Part shown: in pieces, positions 36,256-44,762 of the stretch | Position numbering within the stretch: position 1 is the stretch's first letter | Layout of the letters: every line of letters begins with the position of its first letter | DNA from: Acidimicrobiaceae bacterium | GTDB taxonomy: Bacteria > Actinomycetota > Acidimicrobiia > Acidimicrobiales > Aldehydirespiratoraceae | DNA: 64,000 bases | Direction: 5' to 3' | Assembly: GCA_009842325.1 (NCBI GenBank) | Contig: VYFQ01000036.1 | Coordinates: 51,996 to 115,995 of the forward strand | The notes under the pieces: generated by a model | The model's input: only the letters and a program-made list of their open reading frames with translations | Database searches by the model: none | What the model was told of the DNA's origin: nothing | Translations under genes and position numbers: made by a program

Positions 36256-37803
36256 ATGGCCTCGATGAATGAGCCGGGGCGGGCACTGATCTCCGTCTTT
36301 GACAAGACGGGCGTGGTCGGGTTGGCCGCGGGGCTGGTCGAGCTGGGATGGAAGCTGATCGCCAGTGGCGGTACGGCTCGGGCGATCGCCGCCGCGGGGC
36401 TGCCGGTGGTCGATGCGGCCGATCACACCGGCTCGCCGACCATGCTGGGTCACCGGGTGGTGACTCTGCACCCCCGCATCCATGGCGGGATCCTGGCCGA
36501 CCGGGACGATCCGGCCCATCAGGCCGATCTGGAAGCCAACGGCATCGATCCGATCGATCTGGTAGTGGTGAACCTGTATCCGTTCGAGGCGTCGCCCGGT
36601 ATCTCCACGATCGACATTGGCGGCCCGGCGATGGTGAGGGCCGCAGCCAAGAATCATGCCCACGTGGGCGTGGTGGTGGATCCGGATGACTATCCGGCCG
36701 TGCTCGACGAGTTGCGCGGCAGTGGCCGGCTGTCAGCAGCTACCCGCCGCGACCTGGCCCGCAGGGCGTTCGCCCACACCGCCGCGTACGAGGCTGCGAT
36801 CGCGGGTTGGTTCGACGCCGGGAACGAGCCGGACGAGCCGGGCTTGCCCGCGGTGATCCGGCTGGAACTCAAGCGGGCCGAGACGTTGCGCTACGGCGAG
36901 AACCCCTACCAGCAGGGCGCCCGATACCGCGCCCGGCAGACGCCCGGATTTTTCGACGCCATCGTCCAGCACGGCGGCCAGGCGCTGAGCTACCTCAACC
37001 TGATGGACGCGGAGGCGGCCTGGCGCCTGGCCCACGACCTGGGCGACCGGCCCGCTGCGGTGATCGTCAAACACGCCAACCCGTGTGGCGCCGCCGTCGC
37101 CAATGAGCTGGCCACCGCCTACTCGCGGGCCTTCGACTGCGACCCCCGCAGTGCCTTCGGCGGGGTCGTAGCCACCAACACGGTGATCGACCAAGTCACC
37201 GCGGACGCCATGGTCGTCGCGGCCCAGGCCGACGTCGTGATCGCCCCCGGCTTCGCGGGGGGCGTCGTTGACCGCCTGGCCGCGCGCCGGGCCAACACCC
37301 GCCTTCTGGAAGCACCGGAGGACCGCATCGACGAGCCGCCGTGGGAGTTGCGCACTCTCGGCGGTCTGGCCGGCGAGTTCCTGGTGCAGACTCCTCGCCG
37401 GCTTGAGACCGACCCTGACGGCTGGCAAGTGGTCACCGCTCGCCAGCCCACCGACACCGAACGGGCCGATGCCGTGTTCGCCTGGCGGGTGTGCGCCCAC
37501 ACCAGCTCTAACGCGGTCGTGCTGGCCCGCGACCGGACTGCCTGGGGCATAGGCGCCGGTCAGCAGAGCCGGGTAGAGGCAGGCCAGATCGCCGCGGCCA
37601 AGTCCAGGGGCCGAGCCGCGGGCGGCGCCTGCGCCAGCGACGGGTTCTACCCGTTCGCCGACGGCATCCACGCGGCCGTCGAGGCGGGCGCGGCGGTGGT
37701 GGTTCAGCCCGGTGGCTCCGTCAACGACGCCGAAGTGACAGCCGCCGCCGACAAGCGCGGCATCGCCATGCTCTTCACCGGCGAGCGCCAGTTCCGCCAC
37801 TAG
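36256..37803 (+). CDS. purH: Bifunctional AICAR transformylase / IMP cyclohydrolase
   Basis: It catalyses the last two steps of IMP synthesis. The 515 residues include an N-terminal MGS-like cyclohydrolase domain (ALISVFDKTGVVGLA, SGGTARAI, GHRVVTLHPRIHGGIL) and the transformylase domain with LRYGENPYQQ, VKHANPCGAAV, SNAVVLARD and the ending DKRGIAMLFTGERQFRH. It follows sucD by 2 bp, an unusual pairing. The palindromic copy B lies 70 bp past the stop. Confidence 0.95.
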   Translation: MASMNEPGRALISVFDKTGVVGLAAGLVELGWKLIASGGTARAIAAAGLPVVDAADHTGSPTMLGHRVVTLHPRIHGGILADRDDPAHQADLEANGIDPIDLVVVNLYPFEASPGISTIDIGGPAMVRAAAKNHAHVGVVVDPDDYPAVLDELRGSGRLSAATRRDLARRAFAHTAAYEAAIAGWFDAGNEPDEPGLPAVIRLELKRAETLRYGENPYQQGARYRARQTPGFFDAIVQHGGQALSYLNLMDAEAAWRLAHDLGDRPAAVIVKHANPCGAAVANELATAYSRAFDCDPRSAFGGVVATNTVIDQVTADAMVVAAQADVVIAPGFAGGVVDRLAARRANTRLLEAPEDRIDEPPWELRTLGGLAGEFLVQTPRRLETDPDGWQVVTARQPTDTERADAVFAWRVCAHTSSNAVVLARDRTAWGIGAGQQSRVEAGQIAAAKSRGRAAGGACASDGFYPFADGIHAAVEAGAAVVVQPGGSVNDAEVTAAADKRGIAMLFTGERQFRH

Positions 37804-37872
37804 CGCACAAGTCTCCTAGTGTCCTGAGCCGTTCGCTGCGTGGATGTGGACCGCTCGGCGGGCTCGGTGCGA

Positions 37873-37923
37873 CGAACTTCCGTCAATTATCCACCTATGC
37901 GGTGGTTTCTTGACAGAAGTTCG
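37873..37923. repeat. 51-bp double palindrome, copy B (after purH)
   Basis: Outer arms CGAACTTCCGTCAA (37873-37886) and TTGACAGAAGTTCG (37910-37923) match at 13 of 14 positions; inner hairpin CCACC-TATGC-GGTGG (37891-37905). It is the best-preserved copy of the family. It lies between the convergent purH and homocysteine methyltransferase genes; the rest of the 158-bp gap shows nothing else. Confidence 0.75.
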
Positions 37924-37961
37924 GCTGTGGAGATTGTCTACGAACTCGCGTATCGGCTCAC

Positions 37962-38948
37962 CTAGCGACGGCGGCGGGTGCGGCGGCGGGCCATGCGGTC
38001 CTCGGTTGCGGAGGTTGACGGCGGCGCCGAGTCGATGTCGGGGGGCGGCTCGTCGCCGGCCAGCACGGCCGCGATCTTGGCGGTGTGGGCCGGGGTGCTG
38101 CCGCAGCAACTGCCGATCACGGCCACCCCGGCGCCCCGGGCCCGATGGGCGTGGGCGGCCAGCACCTCGGGGGTGCCGTCGTAGACCAGCGCGTCACCGC
38201 TCCACACCGGCACGCCTGCGTTGGGCTTGGAGATCACCGGCGTCCCGGTTGAGGCCGCAGTCATCGAGATCACGGCTGCCTCAGTGTCGGCGATGTTGTT
38301 GCCGCAGTTGGCTCCCATGGCGGCTAGACCGAGGCTCCCCAGCCGCTCGGCCAGCTCGGAGCCGGTGACGCCCATCATGGTGCGGCCGGCGGTGTCGAAG
38401 CTCATGGACGCGGCCACGGGAAGATCGCAGGCCGAGCGAGCTCCCCGCACCGCAGCTTCCACCTCGTCCAGGTCGCTCATGGTCTCGATCCACAGCACAT
38501 CGGCGCCCCCGGCGGCCAGGCCCTCGGCCTGCTCCGCAAAGCCAGCCTCGCAGGCTGCGGCCGACATGTTCCCCAACGGCTCCAGCAGCTCCCCGGTCGG
38601 ACCCATCGAGCCGGCCACCAGCAGCCGACGGCCCGCCCGCTCCATTTCGGCGTCGGCCTCGACGCGGGCGTTGCGCGCCGCGGCCGCATTCAACTCGACC
38701 ACCTGGTCCTGGAGGCCGTGCAGGGCCAGGCGGAACGAGGTTCCTCCGAAGCTGTTGGTGACCACCAGATCGGCTCCCGCCTGCAGGTACGCCCGATGGA
38801 TGGCTCTCACTTCCTCGGTGTGATGCACATTCCAGGCCTCGGGAGGGTCCCCGGCGCTGAGGCCGACCGCGAAGAGTTGAGTGCCCATGGCCCCGTCGGC
38901 CACGACGTATCCGTTGGCCTGCAGGAGTTCATCGATGGTGGCGGTCAT
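37962..38948 (-). CDS. Homocysteine S-methyltransferase family protein
   Basis: A 328-residue zinc-dependent methyltransferase domain like MmuM/BHMT or the N-terminal part of MetH. VADGAMGTQL, TNSFGGTSFRL, GANCGNN and GSCCGSTPAH supply the three zinc cysteines. ATG 38948 is chosen by homology; a longer open frame upstream lacks family sequence. The tail (about 300-328) is Pro/Ser then Arg-rich. The methyl donor (S-methylmethionine, betaine or other) cannot be told from sequence. Confidence 0.85.
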   Translation of the reverse strand: MTATIDELLQANGYVVADGAMGTQLFAVGLSAGDPPEAWNVHHTEEVRAIHRAYLQAGADLVVTNSFGGTSFRLALHGLQDQVVELNAAAARNARVEADAEMERAGRRLLVAGSMGPTGELLEPLGNMSAAACEAGFAEQAEGLAAGGADVLWIETMSDLDEVEAAVRGARSACDLPVAASMSFDTAGRTMMGVTGSELAERLGSLGLAAMGANCGNNIADTEAAVISMTAASTGTPVISKPNAGVPVWSGDALVYDGTPEVLAAHAHRARGAGVAVIGSCCGSTPAHTAKIAAVLAGDEPPPDIDSAPPSTSATEDRMARRRTRRRR

Positions 38949-39058
38949 GGACTCCGGTCCGGCATGTCGCAAGCCCCCTCGTCGTGCAGCGGTCCAGGGT
39001 TGGTGGCCGCCTGCCACGGTATCGCCCCCTCTCGTCGGCTCGGGTGCAGTACCAGCGG

Positions 39059-39064
39059 TACCCT
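39059..39064 (+). promoter_or_regulatory. Minus-10 element of the TauD-family gene (leaderless)
   Basis: TACCCT ends 7 nt before ATG 39072. Confidence 0.45.
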
Positions 39065-39071
39065 GACCGCC

Positions 39072-39971
39072 ATGACCCTCGCCCCAGCCCGGCCGGACGG
39101 CCCTCGATCCGCTCTGGAACTCGACGTCAAGCCCATCGCCGGCGCGCTCGGGGCCGAGGTGAGAGGTCTCGATCCCGACCGCCTCGACGAGCGGGCCGCA
39201 GCCGCGCTGCGCGGCGCTCTCGACACGCACCTGGTGATCTTCCTGCCCGGGCTGGGCCCCAACGTCGAGCAGTTGCGAGACATCGGCGCGCTGTTCGGCG
39301 AGCTAGAGGTGCACCCGTACATCGACAAGGTCGACGAGAACACCCCCGAGGTGTGCGTGCTCGACACGTCGGCCATCCCCAAGGCCGACATCTGGCACAC
39401 CGACGTCACCTACAGCGAGCACCCTCCGATCGCTGCGCTGCTGCATATGGTGCAGTGCCCGCCCGCAGGCGGCGACACCATGTGGATCAACTGCTACGAG
39501 GTGTACGACTCGCTGTCGGCGCCCATGCAGGCCTTCCTGACCGGTCTCACCTGCATCCACGATGACGGCAAGCAGGGTTCGCTGCGGGCCGAGCATCCGG
39601 TGGTGCGGGTGCATCCCGGCACCGGGCGGCGCAGCCTGTACGTCAACAAGCAGCACGGGCGGCGCATCCCCCAACTGTCCCGGCCCGAGAGCCAGGCACT
39701 GCTGGGCTTCCTGTACCGCTGGCAGGAGCAGGTCAAGTTCAGCTGCCGCTGGCGCTGGTCGCCCGGCGATGTGGCGCTGTGGGACGAGCGCGTCACGCTG
39801 CACTCCATCGTGGACGACATCGGTGAAGCGGACAGGATCCGAATCCTGCACCGGGTGACGGTGCTGGGTGACGATCCTCAACCGCCCGCGGACGCTCCGG
39901 CGTGGGACCGCCACCGCAGCGACAAGACTGCGGCCAGCGGCTACTTCGGCATGGCCGGCTTCGAGTTCTGA
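39072..39971 (+). CDS. TauD/TfdA-family Fe(II)/2-oxoglutarate dioxygenase
   Basis: A 299-residue non-haem iron oxygenase. The iron ligands are visible in IWHTDVTYSEHPP (His109, Asp111) and TLHSIVDD (His244); RILHRVTVLGDDP supplies the 2-oxoglutarate arginine. Relatives hydroxylate taurine, alkyl sulfates, phenoxyacetates or carnitine-type compounds, so the substrate is open. It is followed 53 bp later by the LLM oxidoreductase, each with its own minus-10 element. Confidence 0.9.
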   Translation: MTLAPARPDGPRSALELDVKPIAGALGAEVRGLDPDRLDERAAAALRGALDTHLVIFLPGLGPNVEQLRDIGALFGELEVHPYIDKVDENTPEVCVLDTSAIPKADIWHTDVTYSEHPPIAALLHMVQCPPAGGDTMWINCYEVYDSLSAPMQAFLTGLTCIHDDGKQGSLRAEHPVVRVHPGTGRRSLYVNKQHGRRIPQLSRPESQALLGFLYRWQEQVKFSCRWRWSPGDVALWDERVTLHSIVDDIGEADRIRILHRVTVLGDDPQPPADAPAWDRHRSDKTAASGYFGMAGFEF

Positions 39972-40010
39972 GTTCCCGAGTGCGATTTCTGGCCCCGCGA
40001 GGCTGCCGGG

Positions 40011-40016
40011 TAGGTT
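40011..40016 (+). promoter_or_regulatory. Minus-10 element of the LLM oxidoreductase gene (leaderless)
   Basis: TAGGTT ends 8 nt before ATG 40025. Confidence 0.45.
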
Positions 40017-40024
40017 GACCGGCC

Positions 40025-41272
40025 ATGCGATTCGGCGTCTTCTACGAGTTGCAGATGCCCCGGCCCTGGGCCCCGGACTCCGAGCAGCGGCTGCTGGCCG
40101 AGGCGATTGAGCAGGTCGAGGTAGCCGACGAGGTCGGCATCGATGTGGCGTGGGCGGTCGAGCACCACTTCCTGGAGGAGTACTCGCACTGCTCGGCGCC
40201 GGAGGTGTTCCTGGCCGCCTGCGCGGCCCGCACCAAGCGCATCCGCCTCGGCCACGGCATCCGCCAGGCACCGCCCCCGTACAACCACCCCGCCCGCACC
40301 GCCGAGTGCGTCGCCACCCTCGACCTGATCTCCGGGGGCAGGGTGGAGTACGGCATCGGTGAGGGAGCCACCCGCCTGGAACTGGGCGGCTTCGGCATCC
40401 CGGCCAAGCAGAAGCGGGCCATGAGCCTCGAGGCGGGCGAGCAGATCGCCAACATGATGGCCATGTCGCCCTACCCCGGCTTCGAGGGCGAGTTCTTCTC
40501 GATGCCGTGCCGCGACGTGATACCCAAGCCGGCGCAGAAGCCCCATCCGCCCATGTGGATCGCCTGCACCAACCGCACCACCATCGAGTTGGCCGCTCGG
40601 CGGGGTCTCGGAGCCCTGGCCTTCGCTTTCGTGGACCCGGCCGAGGCCCGCCACTGGGCCGAGGTGTACTACGACATCATCCGCAGCGACGAGTGCGTGC
40701 CGCTCGGCCACAGCGTCAACGCCAACATCGCGGTGGTCACCGGCTTCTCGCTGCACTCCGAGCGGGCCGAGGCCATCCGGCGAGGCTTCGACGGGTTCCA
40801 CTTCTTCGCCTACGCCCTGCGACAGCTGGTGGTGCACCACACCATCCCGGGCCACTCCGACATCTGGGATCGCTACGAGGCCCAGCGGGGCTCGGCTCTG
40901 GACGACGCGGTAGCCGCCGCGCTGGACGCCGGCGACGACTACGCCGACACCATCGGCACCCCCGCCGACGCCGTCCGATGGCTCAAGCAGGCCGAGGACG
41001 CCGGCATCGACCATGTGATCTTCCTGCAGCAGGGCGGAAAGAACCTCCATAGCGACATCTGTGCAAGCCTGCGCCTATTCGGATCTGATGTGCTGGGCGA
41101 GTTCGCCCCGGGCCGGGCGGAGCGTGAGGCGGCCAAGGCCGAGGAGCTGGCGCCCTACATCGAGAAGGCCCTGGCCCGCAAGGAGTGGATGCGCCCCCTG
41201 GACCGCCACGAGGTTCCGGTGGTGGAGGCGTCGGTCGTCCACGCCGCCGTGCCCGCCAGCAACATCAGCTGA
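40025..41272 (+). CDS. LLM-class flavin (or F420)-dependent oxidoreductase
   Basis: A 415-residue bacterial-luciferase-like TIM barrel. MRFGVFYELQMPRPW, WAVEHHFLEEYSHCSAPEVFLA, IRLGHGIRQAPPPYNHPARTAE and LISGGRVEYGIGEGA are typical of the FMN-dependent monooxygenase branch; F420 use is an alternative in actinobacteria. No flavin reductase gene lies nearby. The tail (about 370-415) is longer than the core fold needs. Confidence 0.87.
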   Translation: MRFGVFYELQMPRPWAPDSEQRLLAEAIEQVEVADEVGIDVAWAVEHHFLEEYSHCSAPEVFLAACAARTKRIRLGHGIRQAPPPYNHPARTAECVATLDLISGGRVEYGIGEGATRLELGGFGIPAKQKRAMSLEAGEQIANMMAMSPYPGFEGEFFSMPCRDVIPKPAQKPHPPMWIACTNRTTIELAARRGLGALAFAFVDPAEARHWAEVYYDIIRSDECVPLGHSVNANIAVVTGFSLHSERAEAIRRGFDGFHFFAYALRQLVVHHTIPGHSDIWDRYEAQRGSALDDAVAAALDAGDDYADTIGTPADAVRWLKQAEDAGIDHVIFLQQGGKNLHSDICASLRLFGSDVLGEFAPGRAEREAAKAEELAPYIEKALARKEWMRPLDRHEVPVVEASVVHAAVPASNIS

Positions 41273-41284
41273 AATCGCGGCACA

Positions 41285-41324
41285 GTTGCTCCAATCGCAA
41301 CAATCGCCCGATTTTCTGGTCGGG
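41285..41324 (+). other. Two weak hairpins in the LLM-citrate synthase gap
   Basis: GTTGC/GCAAC (41285-41301) and CCCGA/TCGGG (41307-41324), each with 5-bp stems, lie in the 124-bp gap 41273-41396. They may attenuate or end the upstream transcript. I see no other element there. Confidence 0.3.
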
Positions 41325-41396
41325 TGACGTTTCGACGCCTGAACAGCCGCGCCGATCTTGGTGGGCGGAACTCGCCAGAAGAAAAGAGCAGCAGCC

Positions 41397-42503
41397 GTGC
41401 AGATCGCACCTCCGGGACTGAAGGGCCTGGCCGTCGCCGACACCGAGCTCGGTGCGGTTAGGGGCGAGGAGGGCTTCTACCACTACCGCCAGCACAACGC
41501 GGCCGAGTTGGCCCGCACCCGCACGCTGGAGGACGTCTGGACCCTGCAGATTGACGGCGGGCTGCCGCCTGACGTTGCCGCCATCGACGGAGGACCCGAC
41601 CGGGCGCTGCCCGATGAGGCCGCGGAGATCGTGGACGGGGCCGCCACGCGTCTGCCCGACCCCATGGCGGTGCTGCGGGTGGGCCTGCTCGCGGTAGCGG
41701 CCCTCGAAGACCGGGGCCCGTTGCTGGACCGCACCGCCTCGCAGCGCCGTGACGACGCCCTGCGGCTGGCCGCCGTCGTGCCGACGGTGCTGGCCCGCCA
41801 TCATCGCCGCCGGCAGGGTCTCGACCCGGTGTATCCCGACGACGGGCTCTCGCACTGCGAGGACTACTTGCGCATGACCACCGGCGCCCGACCCGGCCCG
41901 GCGGCGGCGCGAGCGGTGGAGCAGTACCTGGTGGCCACCCTGGATCACGGCTTCAACGCATCGACGTTCACCAGCCGGGTAGTGGCCAGCACCGGGGCCG
42001 ACATGGCCGGCTCGCTCGTGGCCGGGGTGGGGGCGCTCACCGGGCCGCTCCATGGCGGGGCCCCGAGCCGGGCCATGGAGATGATCGAGGAGATCGGCGA
42101 GCCCGAGCGGGCGGCAGCCTGGGTGCGCGCCCGGCTGGAAGCGGGCCACAAGATCATGGGCTTCGGCCATGCGGTCTACCGGGCCGCCGACCCGCGAGGC
42201 GTGGTACTGCGGGCCGCGGCGGAATCCCTCGGGGGCGAACTCGTCTGCCGGGCGGCCGCCATCGAGGCGGAAGTCCTGCGAGTGCTGGCCGAGTGGCGAC
42301 CCGGCCACCGCATCGTCACCAACGTCGAGTACTGGGCCGCAGTGGTACTGGAGCTGGCCGGCCTGCCCCGCGCCATGTTCACGCCGACGTTCGCAGTGAG
42401 CAGGACGATCGGCTGGAGCGCCCACGTGCTCGAACAGGCAGAGGCGGGCAAGATCCTGCGACCCAGCGCCCGCTACGTCGGCCCGGAGCCGGCTCGGTCC
42501 TGA
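41397..42503 (+). CDS. Citrate synthase family protein
   Basis: A 368-residue enzyme condensing an acyl-CoA with an oxo-acid. LDHGFNAST (His184), GALTGPLHGGAP (His219) and MGFGHAVYRAADPR (His258) cover the active site. It is shorter than main TCA-cycle citrate synthases, and its setting beside oxygenases suggests a paralogue (citrate or 2-methylcitrate synthase type). The start GTG 41397 is my choice; a longer in-frame start at 41358 is possible. Confidence 0.85.
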   Translation: MQIAPPGLKGLAVADTELGAVRGEEGFYHYRQHNAAELARTRTLEDVWTLQIDGGLPPDVAAIDGGPDRALPDEAAEIVDGAATRLPDPMAVLRVGLLAVAALEDRGPLLDRTASQRRDDALRLAAVVPTVLARHHRRRQGLDPVYPDDGLSHCEDYLRMTTGARPGPAAARAVEQYLVATLDHGFNASTFTSRVVASTGADMAGSLVAGVGALTGPLHGGAPSRAMEMIEEIGEPERAAAWVRARLEAGHKIMGFGHAVYRAADPRGVVLRAAAESLGGELVCRAAAIEAEVLRVLAEWRPGHRIVTNVEYWAAVVLELAGLPRAMFTPTFAVSRTIGWSAHVLEQAEAGKILRPSARYVGPEPARS

Positions 42504-42507
42504 CCGC

Positions 42508-42536
42508 TTGCAAACGGCCCCACCCTAAGGTATCTT
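42508..42536 (+). promoter_or_regulatory. Promoter of the first P450 gene
   Basis: TTGCAA (42508-42513), 17 bp, TATCTT (42531-42536). The minus-10 overlaps the operator palindromes below. The leader would be about 90 nt. Confidence 0.45.
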
Positions 42537-42561
42537 CCGAGGAAGGTAACTTCCTAGGAAG
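42531..42561 (+). promoter_or_regulatory. Tandem palindromic operator upstream of the first P450 gene
   Basis: CTTCCGAGGAAG (42534-42545) sits in an 18-bp palindrome from 42531 to 42548 with one mismatched pair; CTTCCTAGGAAG (42550-42561) is a perfect palindrome. Their centres are 16 bp apart. The form suits a TetR-family dimer pair. No tetR gene is in the window. Confidence 0.6.
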
Positions 42562-42633
42562 CTAGACGGCCCGCCGGCCGTGCGAGCCACGGCCGGCACG
42601 AGGCCCGGAACCTCCGGGAGCGAGGTGAGAAAC

Positions 42634-44013
42634 ATGACGGTCACCGAGGAGCGAGCTACAGACTGTCCCGTGGACCACGAAGCGGGACTGTGCCCAGCCG
42701 CGGACATCGACCTGTGGGACTTCGATCTGTTCAAGCGCCAAGACCATCACGAGGCCCTGGCCCGGCTGCGCGAGACGGACCCCGGCATCCACTGGATAGA
42801 CGAGGGCGACAAGGGCCCCGGCTACTGGGCCATCACCCGCCAGGCTCACCTCAAGGAGGTGAACCGCCGGGCCGACGTGTTCTCGTCCAGCCACAGCGGC
42901 ACGCAGATGCGAGATCCCGATCGGCGCGAGTGGGCGTCGGGCATCGCCAACGACCACTCGCTGATCGACATGGACCCGCCCCGCCACACCCGCTATCGCA
43001 AGCTCGTCAACCGGGGCTTCACCCCCCGGATGATCAGCCTGCTCGAGGACTACCTCCAGAACCGCACCGACATAATCCTCGACCGGGTGGTGGAGAAGGG
43101 CCGCTGCGACTTCGTGCGCGACATCTCGGCCGAGTTGCCGCTTCAGGCCATCGCCGAGATGATGGGCATCCCCGTCGAGGACCGCTCCAGGGTCTTCGAC
43201 TGGACCAACGCCATGGTGGGCGGCGAGGATCCCGAGTTCGTGAAGAGCCGGGACGACATCCTCGCGGCCGCGGCCGATCTGTTCGGCTACTCCCACCAGC
43301 TTCAGATGGAGCGCCGCAGCACGCCCTCCGACGACATCGTCACCACGCTGCTGGCGGCCGACATCGACGGCGAGGCCCTGTCCGAGCTCGAGTTCGACAT
43401 GTTCTTCCTGGTCCTGTGCGTGGCCGGCAACGAGACCACCCGCAACTCGATCACCCGGGGGATGATGGCCTTCCTCGATTTCCCTGCCCAGTGGGAGAAG
43501 TTCGTGGCCGACCCCGACCGCCACATGGAGACCGCGGTGGAGGAGATCGTGCGGTGGGCCAGCCCGGTCATGTACTTCCGCCGCCAGGCCCTCTCCGACT
43601 ACGAGATCGGCGGGGTCAAGATCGCCGCGGGCGACAAAGTGCTCATGTGGCACGTAGCCGCCAACCGCGACCCGCGGGCCTTCGAGGACCCGTGGCGCTT
43701 CGACGTCGAGCGCACGCCGAACGACCACGTCGGCTTCGGCGGAGGCGGGCCCCACTACTGCCTGGGTGCCAGCCTGGCCCGTATGGAGATCCGCCTGATG
43801 TTCCGGGAGATCGCCCGGCGCATGCCCGACATCCAGCTCGACGGCGAGCCCGACTACCTGCGCTCAAACTTCATCGGCGGCGTCAAGCGCCTGCCGGTGG
43901 CCTACACCCCGTCGCCGTCGTACAACACCGTGCCGCTGCACCGCCTCGGCTCTGCGGCCGGCGTGTCGGGAACGGTCGGCTACGGCGGCCACGTGGAGCG
44001 CACCGCCTCCTGA
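42634..44013 (+). CDS. Cytochrome P450 monooxygenase (first copy)
   Basis: A 459-residue soluble P450. The I-helix AGNETT (264-269), K-helix Glu304-x-x-Arg307 in EEIVRW, and haem loop FGGGGPHYCLG (Cys376) are complete. The overall sequence resembles CYP125/CYP124-type lipid or sterol hydroxylases of actinobacteria, but that is resemblance only. ATG 42634 has GAGGTGAG upstream. It needs ferredoxin and a reductase, neither of which is nearby. It is regulated by the tandem palindrome and convergent with the next gene. Confidence 0.92.
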   Translation: MTVTEERATDCPVDHEAGLCPAADIDLWDFDLFKRQDHHEALARLRETDPGIHWIDEGDKGPGYWAITRQAHLKEVNRRADVFSSSHSGTQMRDPDRREWASGIANDHSLIDMDPPRHTRYRKLVNRGFTPRMISLLEDYLQNRTDIILDRVVEKGRCDFVRDISAELPLQAIAEMMGIPVEDRSRVFDWTNAMVGGEDPEFVKSRDDILAAAADLFGYSHQLQMERRSTPSDDIVTTLLAADIDGEALSELEFDMFFLVLCVAGNETTRNSITRGMMAFLDFPAQWEKFVADPDRHMETAVEEIVRWASPVMYFRRQALSDYEIGGVKIAAGDKVLMWHVAANRDPRAFEDPWRFDVERTPNDHVGFGGGGPHYCLGASLARMEIRLMFREIARRMPDIQLDGEPDYLRSNFIGGVKRLPVAYTPSPSYNTVPLHRLGSAAGVSGTVGYGGHVERTAS

Positions 44014-44031
44014 CGCAGCGCGCGGCCGCGT

Positions 44032-44739
44032 TCAGGCCGAAGCCGACTTCACCAGCCAGTCGAAGACGGGGTCGCGGTCGCGGGAGTCCATCAATTCGGG
44101 ATGCCACTGGACGCCCAGCCACGGCCGGTGGCGGGCCTCGATGACCTCGATGGCGCCGTCGTCGCTGCGACCGGTCACCTCATAGCCGTCGGCGAGATTG
44201 TCGATGGTCTGGTGGTGAAGCGAGTTGACGTTGATCGACGGGCCGTACAGCGACGCGGCCAGCGAGCCCTCGGCCAGATCGACCCGGTGGACGATCGAGT
44301 CGGGGGGCTGGTCGTGGCAGGCGTGGGGAGGCACGTGCTGGTGCAGCGTGCCCCCGCCGTGCACGTTCAGCACCTGGATTCCCCGGCAGATGCCGAGCAC
44401 CGGCCTTCCGGTGTCGAGTGCCCCGTCGAGAAGGCTCAGCTCGAAGGCGTCGCGCTCCGGCTCGCGCGTGTACAGCTCGGGGCTCGGCGCCTGGCCGTAG
44501 CGCTCCGGCTCGATGTCGGTCCCGCCCGTAAGCAGGAGGCCGTCGAGGCGGTCGGCGTAGTCGGCGGGATCGGCGCTGCCGGGCAGGAAGACGGGCAAGC
44601 CCCCGGCGGCGATCACACCGAGGGCGTAGTCGCAGTAGAACACGTCGAGGTACAAGTCCCGGAATGTCTCGGGCTTCATGTTGAGCTCGCCGGCGGTCTT
44701 GGTCCGACCTGTGATGCCGATAAGCGGTCCGCTTGCCAC
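44032..44739 (-). CDS. Gamma-glutamyl-gamma-aminobutyrate hydrolase family protein (PuuD-like)
   Basis: A 235-residue peptidase C26 / class-I amidotransferase-fold hydrolase. LLLTGGTDIEPERYG, the nucleophile loop GICRGIQVLNV (Cys118) and GVQWHPE complete the triad. PuuD relatives remove glutamate from gamma-glutamyl amides. With the glutamine-synthetase-like gene 2.2 kb away it suggests a gamma-glutamylation route. The start GTG 44739 follows TACACT (leaderless); the divergent hydrolase starts only 23 bp away. Confidence 0.87.
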   Translation of the reverse strand: MASGPLIGITGRTKTAGELNMKPETFRDLYLDVFYCDYALGVIAAGGLPVFLPGSADPADYADRLDGLLLTGGTDIEPERYGQAPSPELYTREPERDAFELSLLDGALDTGRPVLGICRGIQVLNVHGGGTLHQHVPPHACHDQPPDSIVHRVDLAEGSLAASLYGPSINVNSLHHQTIDNLADGYEVTGRSDDGAIEVIEARHRPWLGVQWHPELMDSRDRDPVFDWLVKSASA

Positions 44740-44746
44740 GGGCGAG

Positions 44747-44756
44747 AGTGTATGTT
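44747..44756. promoter_or_regulatory. Overlapping divergent minus-10 elements
   Basis: TACACT on the minus strand (44752-44747) ends 7 nt before GTG 44739. TATGTT on the plus strand (44751-44756) ends 6 nt before GTG 44763. They share two base pairs, so the two promoters probably exclude each other. Confidence 0.5.
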
Positions 44757-44762
44757 CCGACC

